A DNA stretch of 30,617 nt from Multifurca ochricompacta (Eukaryota > Basidiomycota > Agaricomycetes > Russulales > Russulaceae), in contig WTXG01000363.1 in the NCBI GenBank assembly GCA_022496185.1, forward strand, positions 1 through 30,617, read 5' to 3'. The notes below the pieces were generated by a model. That model had not been told where the DNA came from, made no database searches, and saw nothing but the letters and a program-made list of their open reading frames with translations. The position numbers and the translations under genes are program-made. This document shows positions 1-9,567 of this stretch, piece after piece. The stretch's first letter is position 1, and every line of letters starts with the position of its first letter.

Positions 1-302
1 CTAGTCCCTTATCGCATAGACGCCCGTTTACTTACGTATATAAGTCTGCTGTATCTACCTTGTAGACCTCAGACTCGACTTATTGAATACATCGGTGCTT
101 GTCTTTTGGACATCCCTTTGGAACTCTGACTCGTTTGTCTCAAGTACTTTTGGTACTTCCCACTCAACATTGTCTCGAGGGGCAGCCCTTTGGACTTTGA
201 CTCACCTCACCCGAACTCCAGGAGTCCCATTGACTTCCTACGTAAATCCATCGATCGAGCTGTCACACAAGTCGTGTGGAACGTCCCGCACCGGACGTAA
301 CA
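1..302 (+). repeat. 5' LTR of element 1, family A (3' part only)
   Basis: Position 1 aligns with 6866 of the 3' LTR, so about 278 bases are missing to the left. The LTR ends in GGACGTAACA at 302, matching the end of the 3' LTR. It contains the promoter (TATATAA at 37-43) and the presumed R region. Differences from the 3' LTR include CG versus TG or CA changes, as expected from deamination of methylated CpG. Confidence 0.93.
37..81 (+). promoter_or_regulatory. LTR core promoter and self-primer segment
   Basis: TATATAA lies at 37-43. The 11-mer AGACTCGACTT at 71-81 starts 34 bases after the first T of the TATA box, where a TATA-driven transcript would begin. This 11-mer is the exact reverse complement of 305-315, just inside the LTR. 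The inferred transcript 5' end therefore matches the element's own primer-binding site. The TATA box and 11-mer are seen directly; the start site is inferred from spacing. Confidence 0.7.
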
Positions 303-315
303 TCAAGTCGAGTCT
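303..315 (+). other. Primer-binding site, self-priming type
   Basis: After the LTR end (302) come TC and then AAGTCGAGTCT (305-315), perfectly complementary to AGACTCGACTT at 71-81. I see no match to a common tRNA 3' end (no TGG at the expected place). Self-priming through an 11-nt match between the mRNA 5' end and the PBS is established for Tf1 and sushi-group chromoviruses, and the chromodomain pol fits that group. Confidence 0.72.
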
Positions 316-321
316 CTCATC

Positions 322-1819
322 GTGGCTTCCAGCCGCAGTCAGACCCTCTTTCGAGAAGAACTCATCGAACGCAGAGACGAGCATAATCTTTCACAGCAAG
401 TACTTGGCTCTGCCACCTGGAAAGATTTTGAGTCCGAGTTTGGATACTACGTCTATCACGACGGAAGATACCAACCGGTAGAATACGACGACGAAAAGAG
501 AGTTTGGTATCGTATCCGATACTCGGATAGCCGACACTCTTGGGTTACTACAGGACCCGCCCCACCTGAATTTGGACTAGGACCGTGGAGAGAAAATCCC
601 CGGCCATCGTCACGGACTCTGAACCAGAAGAGTACGTAGAAGAACATAGTGAAGAAGCACTGGTATTAGCGTCGACTACACCCCAGTTGCACCCGGAGTT
701 GCCACGTCCAGAGCCCCTGCTTTGACAACTCCCCAGATCTCCATACAGTCTACCGACACTGTCACCCCGTTTCAAAAGAATGTCTACCATTGCCGCCCAG
801 CTCCCAGACCCAGCTCCCCCCCGCCACCCCCCCAGCCATGCTGCCCCCAACATTCCCCCGTCAGGACGTCTATCAGGTGTACTACCACAGACATTCACAG
901 GGGACCGATCACAAAGCAAAAAGTTTATGTTAGAGTTCACCACTTTCAAAAACTTTAACCACGATGTCCCCAAATCATCAACCCCTTCCAGCGCGCCAAC
1001 CTCTTTCTGTCATTAATTCGAGGAGAGGCAGTAGACGACTGGACGATGGAACAGCTGGAATGGCTGAACGAACAGATTGAGAGTGGTCGTCGTACCACTA
1101 GCGAAGGCCTCTGGGAAACTATCGCCCAGAGGTTCAAAGACGCGTTCACGGACGGGCAGGCCAAGCAGAAGGCAGCCCGAGAGTTAAAAGCTCTGAAAAT
1201 GGAGAAGGGAGAGCTGGACGCCTATGTAGCAAAGTTCAGAAGTTTGGCCAACAGGGCCGGTTATGATACAGACGAAGAGGCAACACTGGACCTCTTCTCC
1301 CAGGGGCTGCCCAACCCTCTGGTAAAGAACATTATCCAGTTCCACCATCCCAATGACTGGGACATGGGTTGACGCTGCCGCGACAGCAGCAAGACTATCT
1401 CGACTTCCAGACACGCTTTGGAGTTGATACAAGGAAGGGAAAGACCCGCGACCAATGGAAGGCCGCCTTTGGGATTAAGCCCACATACTGGTCAGAGGGA
1501 TCCGAACGCAATGGATACCTCTGCTGACAGAACCAGAGCACGGGTCGCCCTTACAGAAGATGAAAGACAGACGTTGATGAAGGAAGGGCGGTGCTTTCAC
1601 TGCAAAGCACAAGGGCACATGTCGAGGGAATGCCCGAAGAAGGGAGTACGCGCGGCAGAAGCAATTGTTACACCTGTCCGCAACAACCCACCAACTGTCA
1701 ATAAGAAAACGACGACGAAGGAGGAGAAAGCGCAAGAAATATGGGCCAACATGATGAAGGAAAGCGAGGAAGTGCGAGCCATTCTCGTAGAAAAGGCATT
1801 TGCAAAGAAGGATTTTTGA
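322..1819 (+). pseudogene. gag: gag (capsid and nucleocapsid), element 1, frameshifted
   Basis: Gag forms the particle and binds the element RNA. An acidic/proline-rich N-terminal part (322-900) is followed by the retrotrans_gag core, with FTGDRSQSKKFMLEF near 896-940 and WETIAQRFKDAF, LDLFSQGLP at 1046-1372. A CCHC zinc knuckle, CFHCKAQGHMSREC, is encoded at 1592-1633. The reading frame changes near 598, between 680 and 720, near 975, near 1365 and near 1495, so the copy is dead. There is no ATG at the apparent N terminus: both copies read GTG GCT TCC where the homologous protein begins. The frame ends at 1819, and pol lies in the -1 frame relative to it in both elements. Confidence 0.85.
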
Positions 1820-3790
1820 TTGGCTCAAACCCATCGGCCTGGGCACGAGCACTACATGTAACCTCTGTGTATACTAGTCGCTTCAAATCGTTGAAAATAC
1901 CAGTACATTTCGAGACTACACAGAGGACGGCCGATCGTGACATCCTGATCGACTCAGGAGCCACCGATAACTTCATCAGCCCGCGAATGGCAAGGACCAT
2001 GGGATTAGGGATGCTGGCACTCCCTCAGGAAAAGAATATCTGGAATATTGATGGAACTGCCAACCAAGCGGGAAAAATCACACACTACACCGACCTTAGT
2101 GTCCAAGTAGGGGAAAGGACGAAAGTCATACGGTTCCTAGTCACCAACCTCGGTGAAGAAGATTTAGTTTTGGGATACCCCTGGCTTGCCGCATTCGAAC
2201 CCAAAATCAACTGGAGTGATGCGACCATGGACAAAGATTCCTACCCTGTCCTCATCACGTCAATGGGGTATGATTATGCAGCTCGACACTCGGCAGTGCG
2301 AAGGATAGAGGAGGATCCAGGCTGTTGCTTCGTTACCAAAGCATCAGAACTAGCGCAGAAAGCAGTGGAAGGACATACTGAAAGAACCTTCGATGAGGTA
2401 GTGCCCAAAGAATACCACCGGCATTGGAAGGTGTTCTCGGAGGAGGAATCGCAACGCTTTCCCCCGGCGCGGCCATGGGACCATGCCATTGATTTCACAC
2501 CTGATACCCCAGCAGCGATTGACTGTAAAATCTACCCACTGTCCCAGGCAGAACAAGCAGCGCTCACGACATTCCTCGAAGAACATCTTGCCAAGGGGTA
2601 TATTCGTCCGTCGAAATCACCATATGCGTCGCCATTTCTTCTTCATCAAGAAGAAGGACGGCAAGCTACGACCTGTACAAGACTACCGACGGATAAATGC
2701 CCATACTGTGAAAAACGCTTACCCACTGCCACTCATATCAGAACTCATCGACACTATGAGGGACAAGTCCTTATTCTCCAAAATGGACGTCCGTTGGGGT
2801 TACAACAACGTTCGGATCAAGGAGGGAGACCAGTGTAAGGCAGCGTTTAAGACCAACCAAGGGCTCTATGAGCCAAACGTCATGTTTTTTGGTCTTACCA
2901 ACTCGCCTGCCACCTTTCAGTCTATGATGAACCATATCTTCCGAGACCTCATTCTTACTGGTGAAGTGGTGGTATACATGGATGACATACTAGTGGCTAC
3001 CGCAGACGACCTGACCCATCATCGAGAACGAGTACACCAAGTACTAGATATCCTGCGAGAACATGACCTGTACCTCAAACCAGCCAAGTGCTCCTTCGAA
3101 CAACGGAGCGTGGAGTATCTGGGAGTCATCCTAGAAGGAGGGCACGTACGAATGGACCCGATAAAAGTACAAGGAATCCGGGAATGGCCTACACCCACGT
3201 GTGTCAAGGATGTGCGGTCCTTCATCGGGTTTTGCAATTTCTACCGACGATTTGTCAAAGGATTCTCAGGGATTGCCCAACCACTAAATGGATTGTTGAA
3301 GAAGGATGTGCCTTGGCACTGGGCGGAGGAGCAACAACGAGCTTTTGAACAGATCCGCAACATTGTTGGCTCAGAACCAGTCCTCCTACAGCCAGATCTG
3401 AAGAAACCCTTTGAACTCGAGGTCGACGCATCCCGCTTTGCCAATGGCGCCGTACTGAATCAGAGGGATGTAGCAGGACTACTCCATCCAGTCGCCTTCT
3501 ATTCGGAGACATTCTCACCAGCAGAACGAAATTATGATATCTGGGATAGAGAGCTGCTTGCTATTATAAAAGCGCTACGACATTGGCGACCGTACCTAGC
3601 AGGAACGCCTTACAAAACCATCATTCATACCGACCATTCCAACCTACTCTATTGGAAGGAACCCCATAAAATCAGCTGAAGGGTTGCCCGCGAAGTCCTA
3701 GAGCTAGAGGAATACAACTTTGTGTTGAAACATATTGCAGGGAGTCGCAATGCACGCGCAGATGCCCTGTCGAGACGACCCGATTTAGTA
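1741..3790 (+). pseudogene. pol: pol part 1: aspartic protease, reverse transcriptase, RNase H (element 1)
   Basis: The retropepsin-type protease has active site DSGATDNF (codon D at 1951) and a hydrophobic ...VLGYPWL strand. RT begins near 2640 with KKKDGKLRPVQDYRRIN, keeps FFGLTNSPATFQ, and has the YMDD catalytic motif at 2975-2986 (YMDDILVA). RNase H follows with FELEVDASRFANGAVL near 3412, DRELLAI and HTDHSNLLYW. One extra T in a T/C run near 2634 shifts the frame between protease and RT. A TGA at 3677-3679 interrupts RNase H just before its C-terminal NARADALSRRPD segment. The product would copy the element RNA into DNA; this copy cannot make the full polyprotein. Confidence 0.92.
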
Positions 3791-3829
3791 GTGGAGAAGA
3801 GGACAATAGTGATATCACGGTACTCCCAG

Positions 3830-5283
3830 AAGAGGTTTTTGCAAAGCAAGCGGTCGTAAGCCCTCCATGACATGGACCTATGGGCACAAGTGTCACAGAA
3901 CATGAATCAGCAGTTATGCCAATCTTGGGTAGAGGCCCACAACCTGAAGCAAATTGACGGCTTGTGGTGGAAAGACGGGGATCGTCTTGTTGTCACCGGT
4001 GGCGACAACATTAAGAGGGGGGTGATCCATTTTCACCACGACCTCCCTTCTGCTGGACACCCCGGCATTGCCAATACATACGCCTTGGCCAAACGAGACT
4101 ACTGGTGGCCGAACATGAAGAAGGACGTGGAAGACTATGTGAAAGGATGTGCAGAGTGCCAAGCCAACAAAGTAAACACGCACCCGCATCCACCGGCACC
4201 ATTCCCAATCACACCTACGACCTCACAACCATTCCAAACTATTGCTATGGACTTCATCGTGAAACTCCCCACGTCCCGAGGCTTTGATTCTATCTTGACC
4301 ATCACAGATCATGACTGTTCAAAGGCGGCATTATTTATACCTTGCAACGAACCATCACAGCAGAGGGAGTGGCCAAACTCTACCTTGATCACGTCTACAG
4401 ACATTATGGCCTCCCTGAAAAGATCATTTCAGACCGTGACCCGCGTTTCACCTCCGCGTTTGCCAAGGCACTCTGCAAAGTTCTAGAATACCCAGAACAT
4501 CTCGACAGCCTATCACCCACAGACAGACGGACAATCAGAAAGGACAAACCAGTGGCTTGAGCAATATCTTCGGTTCTGGTGCAATGGACGACAGGATGAC
4601 TGGGCTGATTGGCTAGCGCGGCCGAGTTTGCACATAACTCCTGGCCCAATGCACCACTAAGACCCCCCCATTTTCACTTATCATGGGATGGACCCACGAA
4701 CTACCTGGACCAGGAAGTCTACGAACGTGCCCACAGCTTCGCAGCGTATCGGCCAATGGGAAGAGATCCGGAAATCGGCCAATGAGAACCTGCTGAAGGC
4801 ACAAAAGATCCTATCAGACAGACCATCGAAATTCACACCTTATCAGACCCATGATCTTGTCTGGCTGGAAGGGAAGAACATTCATACGTCACATCCAACT
4901 GCCAAGCTAGCGCCCCGACGTCACGGACCATTCGAGATAACGAGGAAGCTGTCAGATGTGTCATACGAACTGAGGCTCCCACCTGCATGGAAAATCCATC
5001 CGGTCTTCCACGCCAGACTTCTGACGCCTTACAAGGAAACGACCCTCCATGGGGAGAACTTCCCAAGACCCCCCCTGACCTTATCGATGGAGAAGCAGAG
5101 TGGGAAGTAGAACGGATTCTAGACTCGCTACATAAAGGCCGAGGGCGCAAGCTGCATTACCTCATTAAGTGGAAAGGGTTCCCAGACTCCGACAACTCGT
5201 GGGAGCCGGCCGGGAATATCTTTGCTCCAGTCCTTATCTCGGAGTTCCATGCCCGCCATCCAGAAGCGCCCAAAGACAGTTAA
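3830..5283 (+). pseudogene. pol: pol part 2: integrase with C-terminal chromodomain (element 1)
   Basis: The H2C2 zinc-binding domain (HHDLPSAGHPG then CAECQANK, about 4030-4170) is followed by the catalytic core, with the first Asp in MDFIVKLP (about 4250) and the second in SDRDPRF (about 4432). The segment holding the catalytic Glu (QTDGQSER in the relative) is out of frame near 4500. Frame changes occur near 3800, 3860, 4345, 4480, 4560-4680 and 5090. The C terminus has WKIHPVFH followed by a chromodomain, EWEVERILD through YLIKWKGFPDSDNSWEP (about 5095-5220), ending at TAA 5281-5283. Chromodomains target such integrases to heterochromatin, which fits the nested insertions seen here. Confidence 0.9.
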
Positions 5284-5358
5284 AAGGAGCGACTTCCCCC
5301 ACACAAAATCCCCAGTACATGCTCTCACAGCAACGTCCTACCACTGAATCATCCATCA

Positions 5359-6556
5359 TGTCTTTCATCGCTGCCAATGCCGCCGTCGACGCCTTCACTG
5401 CCCCCACCGTAGTTGTCGAGAACTTCCCATCCGCTCATCCCTCTACACGCCCGTCATCCCCCATTGATTATGACGCAGCCGAAGCACGAGTTAAGAACCA
5501 ATCCCCCAACCCCAATAATGACTTTGAACACAGCGAAGAGCCGCACCCGAATGATCTGCTGGGCATGGAGTCGGATGACGAAGTACCCGAATTCCCTTTC
5601 ATTCCTAACAATCCCAATTCCTCCATGTACTTCCCTCTCGAGATCACCATGGCAGACGGGACCACGGCCATTGCCAAGTATATATTCTACACCAACGGAG
5701 GGATGGACGTAGCGGGATGTATGAAAAAGGATGGCCCTGTCTATGGGGCTCCGGTCTACTTGGAAGAAAGGTATACAGGACGCCTACACCACACAATGAC
5801 CGATGAACAGCTCGGGCACCTGGCTGCCGAGGACTCCCATGCCTTTGCAATCGACGAGGTGCTGAATGATATGCGCCTTCCGCGTCTCAAAGCAGAGGTA
5901 ATAAGACTGCGGAAGAACCTGACGTTGCGCACGACACTCAATCGACAGTACAAGGAACATGCAAAGATGATGGCGAGGTTGACCAACGGGATGTTTCAGA
6001 TAGAGCAGGAGTTGGTGGAAATCAGAAAGAGGCTGGAGATAGGGGATGCGTACCAGACCATCGCCGAAAGGTACGCCGATACATATGCACGGCCCCTCCC
6101 TCCACGGTCATTGGGAGCTGCCCCGCAACTGCTACCAAATCGGTTCGAGATGCCGCGCATGCACGAAACCCACGAGGAGAGACGTGCTGGCGATGTGACA
6201 GCAAGTATCACATCAGCTGGAATTGTCCTCTCAACCGCAAGTGGTGCAGACATTGTCGTAGCAACCTTCATTGGAGCCGCTTCTGCATCTTTCGCCGCGT
6301 AGGAGTCGCCCCGACGATCGTCAATCCATCAGGATGGTGCGGCAAGTGCCTCCGCCACAACTCGGGACATCGTGAGTTGGACTGCCCAGTCCATGATCTG
6401 TGTCGATCGTGTGGGCAGCGTGGCCCATACGGATTCCTTCGCACCCACCAATGTCCACAAGATTCAGACAAGGAGAATTACACACTGGATGATCGTAATG
6501 TAGCTGACGATTACCTGGACTTGGTGCAGGATGATGACGGTACGAGTCGTTTCTAG
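5359..6556 (+). pseudogene. Third ORF after pol: coiled-coil-like plus zinc-knuckle cluster (element 1)
   Basis: ATG at 5359 opens MSFIAANAAVDAFTAPTVVV about 75 bases after pol stops. The first ~270 residues hold an acidic low-complexity stretch, a conserved block (NPNSSMYFPLEITMADG, IFYTNGGMDVAGCMKKDGP) and a charged helical stretch with coiled-coil character (about 5870-6060). A one-base loss near 6168 then moves the frame. The other frame encodes two CX2CX4HX4C knuckles in tandem (CWRCDSKYHISWNC, CRHCRSNLHWSRFC), a CX2CX6HX4C (CGKCLRHNSGHRELDC) and a further CX2C...HQC, then an acidic tail DDYLDLVQDDDG before TAG 6554-6556. Element 2 joins the two halves without that shift, giving about 398 residues in the ancestor. 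Function unknown; nucleic-acid binding is inferred from the knuckles. Confidence 0.8.
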
Positions 6557-6568
6557 CCGGGTCTGCTA

Positions 6569-6587
6569 GAACCAGAAGAGGGGGTGA
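6569..6587 (+). other. Polypurine tract of element 1
   Basis: AGAAGAGGGGGTGA directly precedes the 3' LTR start TGTTACA at 6588. The same layout (AGAAGGGAGGGTGA before TGTTACA) is found at the corresponding place in element 2. Such tracts prime plus-strand DNA synthesis. Confidence 0.8.
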
Positions 6588-7165
6588 TGTTACAATTTTT
6601 ACCCTCTCTCCCTGTCTTCTTCACCCTCCCCAACGACGACCCCTCTTTACCGCCTACTTTACACTTCCAGATCACGTCCCCGTCCTGGGATCCCTCACGT
6701 GCCTTGCTTCCCTCCCGTGACTTGCTTTGTATCTGTTGACCGACTGTATACTATGTTTGCCTCTTATCTCGCTATCTTTATCTTTATGACCGGACACTTA
6801 CTTAATACCCTATCAGAAGCTAGGCTTTACGCCCTCCGCTTCCGTATATTTGGGCCCACCTGATCCTAGTCCCTTATCGCATAGACGCCCGTTTACTTAC
6901 GTATATAAGTCCGCTGTATCTACCTTGTAGACCTCAGACTCGACTTATTGAATACATCGGTGCTTTTTTGGACATCCCCTTTGAACTCTGACTCGTTTGT
7001 CTCAAGTACTTTTGGTACTTCCCGCTCAACATTGTCTCGAGGGGCAGCCCTTTGGACTTTGACTCACCTCACCCGAACTCCAGGAGGTCCCATTGACTTC
7101 CTATATAAATCCATCGATCGAGCTGTCACACAAGTCATGTGGAACGTCCCGCACCGGACGTAACA
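6588..7165 (+). repeat. 3' LTR of element 1, family A
   Basis: It runs from TGTTACAATT to GGACGTAACA, 578 bp, with short inverted termini (TGTTAC/GTAACA). TATATAA occurs near 6902. The segment 6866-7165 aligns with window positions 1-302. It serves as the type copy for family A because most of its CpG sites are intact. Confidence 0.94.
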
Positions 7166-8116
7166 TCAGGGCCAGGGTGGTGAGGGAGAGGGCGTTTGCA
7201 GTGGTGGGAGGGGTGGGGCAGGGGTTGGAAGGCAAATATAGTGAGGAGGGGGGGTGCCAAAGGTGTTGGACGTGTTCAGAAGACCTAGGGGAGCAAGGGG
7301 AGGCAGTTGGAGGGTGGGGGAGGGCACAGGGAGAGGGTGAAGCTCTGGGAGCTCAGAGGAGGCAAAATCAACAAAGGGGGAGCTGGGGATGCTGTGGCAG
7401 CTGCCTCTACCAAGGCAGCGAAGTTAATGGTGTGCTGGCACCAGGGAAATCATAGGGGGGAGAGGCTGCTTGATCTGAAGGGTGGGACAGAGGGGAGCTG
7501 TTCTGGGACACTAGGGCACTTGTCAGTCACTGTCTGTTGTAAAAGAGACTGTCCAAATGTTACAACTCACTGTCAACTGCCTGGACAGTGGGTTGTATGT
7601 GAGGGGAAGGGATTTGGAAGTGGGCAAGAGATGAGAGTGAGGGTGAAAGTGCAGAGAGATGAAGCAAACAGCTCAATGACAAGGGGTGAGAAGCCTTCCA
7701 CAAGGTGGGGCTAATCTCCTAGGCAATAAGGTACCAGATCACAAGTGGACAGTCTGGAGCTGTCCATTCTATTCCTAAAGGGTTTATATACATAATTACA
7801 ACCGGGACTTTGGTCTGTGCACTACTTTAGGGGAGGTTAACTTCGCTTTAACTCCCTACTGATCCACCAATGAGAATAGCCCCACTTTTGGGCTTAGAAA
7901 TCCGCAGTCCACAGTCCGCAGTTTGTGGACTGCTGTTTAGGCATTGTGGGGTTCTGTTAGTACTCTTCCCACAGGTCTCCAATTTGGCAGGAGTCCAGCC
8001 CTGGTCCGGACCGGCCCTTCTCTGGTCTTAATCTAGGGTTATCTTCATCTCTGAGGGTTCTACAAGGTCTCTGGAGCATCTGGGGATTTCTGGGGGGTCA
8101 GGAGGTCTTCTAGGGT
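7166..8116. other. Unassigned G-rich block between element 1 and LTR-B remnant
   Basis: The first ~500 bases are strongly G-rich on the plus strand. An open stretch (7307-7714) encodes a Gly/Ala-rich segment (GGKINKGGAGDAVAAASTKA) that I do not recognise; it has no convincing start and no visible domain. From about 7730 the base composition changes. Small hairpins occur at 7747-7765 (GGACAG/CTGTCC) and 7904-7933 (GCAGTCCACA/TGTGGACTGC, perfect 10-bp stem, 10-nt loop). TTTATATACATAA lies near 7790. It may be remnants of further repeats; no gene is supported. Confidence 0.4.
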
Positions 8117-8932
8117 GTCAGTTCATGACAGGTTAGACTATCAGGACAAGTCAAGTCAAGGTGTCAAGGCAAGCCCCAGTGAGCCCCAGTCAAGATTCAA
8201 AGGCCCACAAAGCAAGAGGGCATGTGTTACAACCAGTGCCAAGCCTCCCTACCTTTTTCCTCCTCCCTCATGAGAACCCATCCCTGCCACCTACTATGCA
8301 CTTCCTGATCATGTCCCCGTCCTGGGATCCATCATGTGCCCTCCTCCCTTCCCCGTGACTGCCTTTGCCTCTGTTTACGAAGCTGTATTACTGTTTGGCC
8401 GTTTATCTCTTATCTGTTATCCTTATCTTTACGACCAGACACTTACTTAATACCCTATCAGAAGCTAGGCTTTACGCCCTTCGCTTTCATATATTTGGGC
8501 CCACCTGACTCCCGTTTCTTATCTTGTAGACGCCCACTCAATTACATATATAAAGTCTGTCGTAGCTCCCCTGTAGACTCCAGACTTGACTTATTGAATA
8601 CATCGGTGCTTGTCTTCTGGACTTCCCCTTGATCCCTTGAGCTCAGTTGTCTCAGCGCTTTTGGCACTCTTCCACTTAACGTTGTCCTAGGGTACAGCCC
8701 CTTTGACTTTGACTCGTTACACGTTAGACTCCAAGAAGCCTTATTGGTTTCTTACCTGAACCCTCCGTTACGCTGTCACACAAGTCATGTGGAACGTCCC
8801 GCACCGGACGTAACAGCATGTGCAAGAAGCAAGTCAAGGCAGTGGCAATAGGCCCTGCTGAAGATCTGGGGTGAGGCTTCCTAAGTTGCAGCTTAGGAAG
8901 TTCAAGAGGAATTCTGATGAAGAACTGTAGAC
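8117..8932 (+). repeat. LTR family B, copy 1 (truncated, split by solo LTR A)
   Basis: 8140-8224 and 8821-8932 read continuously as a family B sequence once the solo LTR A (8225-8815) and one GCATG are removed. TGCAAGAAGCAAGTCAAGGC at 8819 and the CTTCCTAAGTTGCAGCTTAG segment match 16664-16750. The copy stops at 8932 where LTR C begins, about 400 bases short of the family B end. The left edge is approximate because divergence is high there. Confidence 0.65.
8225..8815 (+). repeat. Solo LTR, family A, TSD GCATG
   Basis: It begins TGTTACAACC and ends GGACGTAACA, 591 bp, flanked by a perfect 5-bp duplication GCATG (8220-8224 and 8816-8820). TATATAA is at 8547-8553. The self-primer 11-mer is present with one C-to-T change (AGACTTGACTT, 8582). 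No internal region remains, so this is a solo LTR from recombination between two LTRs. It interrupts the family B sequence. Confidence 0.93.
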
Positions 8933-8949
8933 TGTTGACACAGGATGTG

Positions 8950-9536
8950 TGTTATGTCTGGTGTGGGACGTTCTGCACGACGTGTGCGACAGTGTTGATC
9001 AGGGGTTTCAGATAAGAAGCCAATAAGACTTCTTGGAGTTCAAATGGACGAGTCAAAGTCAAAGGGGCTGTTCCCTATGACAATGTTAAGTGGAAAAGTA
9101 CCCAAAGTACTGAGACAGACGAGTCAGAGGTTCCAAAGGGAAGTCCAGAAGACAAACACCGATGTATTCAATAAGTCGAGTCTGAGGTCTACAAGGTAGC
9201 TACAGTGGACTTATATACGTAACCCAGCGGGCGTCTATGAGATAAGAGTACGGAGTCAAGTGGGCCCAAATATCCGAAAGCAGAGGGCGTAAAGCCTGGC
9301 TTCTGATAGGGAACTAAGTAAGTGTCTGTTTGTAAGATAAGAAGATAACAGGATAAGAAGGGTAAGCATGAGCAAATAGTATGTATACAAGTCCAAACAA
9401 CAGTCATGGGGATGGGAGCAGCGCATGTGAGGGGTCCAGGAGGGAGACGTAATAAGGAAGTGTAACATCGGTGGGCAAGTGGGATCTCTGTTGGGGAGGG
9501 TAAAGAAAATAGGGCTGCTAGGCCCTGGTTGTAACA
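8950..9536 (-). repeat. 3' LTR of element 2, family A
   Basis: 587 bp, reading TGTTATGTCT to GGTTGTAACA on the plus strand. Against the 5' LTR at 17183-17768 I count six variable substitution sites and three single-base indels. Every substitution site is an ancestral CpG: three sites are TG in one LTR and CA in the other, and three keep CG in one LTR. Confidence 0.93.
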
Positions 9537-9567
9537 TCACCCTCCCTTCTGGCTCAAGCTGACCCAG

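Larger units (their letters stand above)
1..7165 (+). mobile_element. Ty3/gypsy chromodomain LTR retrotransposon, element 1 (5' end cut by window)
   Basis: The order is LTR, gag, pol (protease, RT, RNase H, integrase, chromodomain), an extra ORF, polypurine tract, LTR. This order with a C-terminal chromodomain places it among Metaviridae chromoviruses. The two LTRs differ over the 300 shared bases by roughly seven substitutions and a few small indels, so the insertion is fairly recent. All three coding units carry frameshifts or stops, so this copy is not autonomous. The left target-site duplication lies outside the window; the right flank begins TCAGG at 7166. Confidence 0.95.

Noticed and set aside
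1795..1830. Programmed -1 frameshift between gag and pol
   Set aside because: The -1 relationship occurs in both elements, but neither copy has a classical slippery heptamer in the gag frame here, and both frames are otherwise mutated. The relationship is noted, but the mechanism is not claimed.
5169..5358. Upstream extension of the third-ORF reading frame before ATG 5359
   Set aside because: This stretch overlaps the chromodomain of pol in another frame. Element 2 also begins the similar protein at an ATG in the equivalent place, so I start at 5359.
7904..7933. Perfect 10-bp hairpin as a terminator or regulatory element
   Set aside because: An isolated stem-loop in unassigned repeat-like DNA of a eukaryote; no gene next to it to regulate.
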